13,974 bases of DNA from Geobacteraceae bacterium. Its GTDB lineage: Bacteria > Desulfobacterota > Desulfuromonadia > Geobacterales > Geobacteraceae. The stretch is taken from contig JAAZOO010000304.1 in assembly GCA_012797715.1 (NCBI GenBank), positions 1 through 13,974 on the forward strand, read 5' to 3'. Positions 13,515 to 13,974 of this stretch are shown here, one piece after another (position 1 is the first letter of the stretch; each line of letters begins with the position of its first letter). The translations under genes and the position numbers were made by a program. The notes beneath the pieces were generated by a model, which worked only from the letters and a program-made list of their open reading frames with translations, did not search any database and had not been told where the DNA came from.

Positions 13515-13974
13515 AACCTTTCAGGCAGGAAATATGGCGGAAGCATTGCACATGGTGAAGACCGAGCTGGGTCCGGACGCCATGATTATCTCGTCCCGCA
13601 GGGAGAAGCGCAGGGGGATTCTGGGGCTGTTCAGCAAGCCCGTGTTCCGCGTTACGGCAACCATCGGTTCTCCGCCACCGCGGCGATACCCCATGGTCCC
13701 GGAAGAGACGCAAGAGGAGGATACGACTCTGGGAGAGTTCCGCAAGTTGATGCTGGAACCTCTGGTGCGGGAATTGCGTGAGCTCCGCGATCGGGTCGAT
13801 GCACTGTGCGGCAGGGACGAACTCCGGCAGGTGAAGGCGGATGAACACCCTGTCCGGCCCCTGGAGGGAGAAGAGAGCCACGCCCCCGTCCGGGACCTTT
13901 CCGTGCCGGTTCTCTCCCCGGACGCACGGCGGGACCTGAAGAAGACGCTCGTTGATTCCGTGACGGCGGGAGAG
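13504..13974 (+). CDS. flhF: FlhF, flagellar placement GTPase (5' part)
   Basis: The first 157 codons of FlhF, open to the window end. FlhF is an SRP-type GTPase that recruits early flagellar parts to the pole and sets number and position, usually with FlhG. The N-terminal pattern is clear: RTFQAGNMAEALHMVKTELG (4-23), then PDAMIISSRREKR and ILGLFSKPVFRVTA, followed by the variable acidic/proline B domain. The GTPase NG domain lies outside the window, so its motifs cannot be checked. ATG 13504 overlaps the flhA stop by 11 bases in another frame; GGTG at 13493-13496 is a weak ribosome site, and coupling to flhA translation is likely. flhG would be expected next. Confidence 0.93.
   Translation, partial: MQTRTFQAGNMAEALHMVKTELGPDAMIISSRREKRRGILGLFSKPVFRVTATIGSPPPRRYPMVPEETQEEDTTLGEFRKLMLEPLVRELRELRDRVDALCGRDELRQVKADEHPVRPLEGEESHAPVRDLSVPVLSPDARRDLKKTLVDSVTAGE

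Overview
This window is almost entirely flagellar: a 14 kb block of hook, switch and type III export genes, all on the + strand, with no mobile-element gene, RNA gene or CRISPR array that I can support. The gene order (fliI-fliJ-motE-like-fliK-flgD-flagellar operon protein-flgE, then fliL-M-N-O-P-Q-R-flhB, then flhA-flhF), the GC-rich sequence, frequent GTG starts and two sigma-54 promoters fit a deltaproteobacterium of the Geobacter/Desulfuromonadales type. That placement is an inference from gene order and style, not from a marker gene.

Layout. 1-5235: the 3' end of fliI (export ATPase), fliJ, a MotE/MgtE-N-like coiled-coil protein, fliK (hook length control), flgD (hook cap scaffold), a small conserved flagellar operon protein and a compact FlgE-type hook protein. 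5236-5818: a non-coding gap with a likely terminator, two related structured repeats (A, about 5375-5581; B, about 5580-5753) and a sigma-54 promoter at the downstream edge of repeat B. 5819-11111: fliL, fliM, fliN, fliO, fliP, fliQ, fliR, flhB, tightly packed with several stop/start overlaps. 11112-11426: a strong intrinsic terminator, a gap without a gene, and a near-perfect sigma-54 promoter. 11427-13974: flhA, and flhF running off the window end. The terminators and promoters divide the block into three likely transcription units.

Together these genes build the export gate (FliPQR-FlhB-FlhA), its ATPase and stalk (FliI, FliJ), the switch (FliM, FliN), a stator-associated protein (FliL) and the hook system (FlgD, FlgE, FliK), with FlhF for placement.

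The most striking observation is that two essential genes each carry one in-frame stop: fliK (TAA at 2764-2766) and fliR (TGA at 9554-9556). Reading frame and family-like sequence continue directly on the far side of each stop. If real, the strain should be unable to assemble normal flagella from this locus; if not, they are sequence errors. All other genes look intact, so decay, if it is happening, is recent. The second item of interest is the pair of long palindromic repeats between flgE and fliL, one of which appears to have a smaller hairpin inserted between duplicated flanks.
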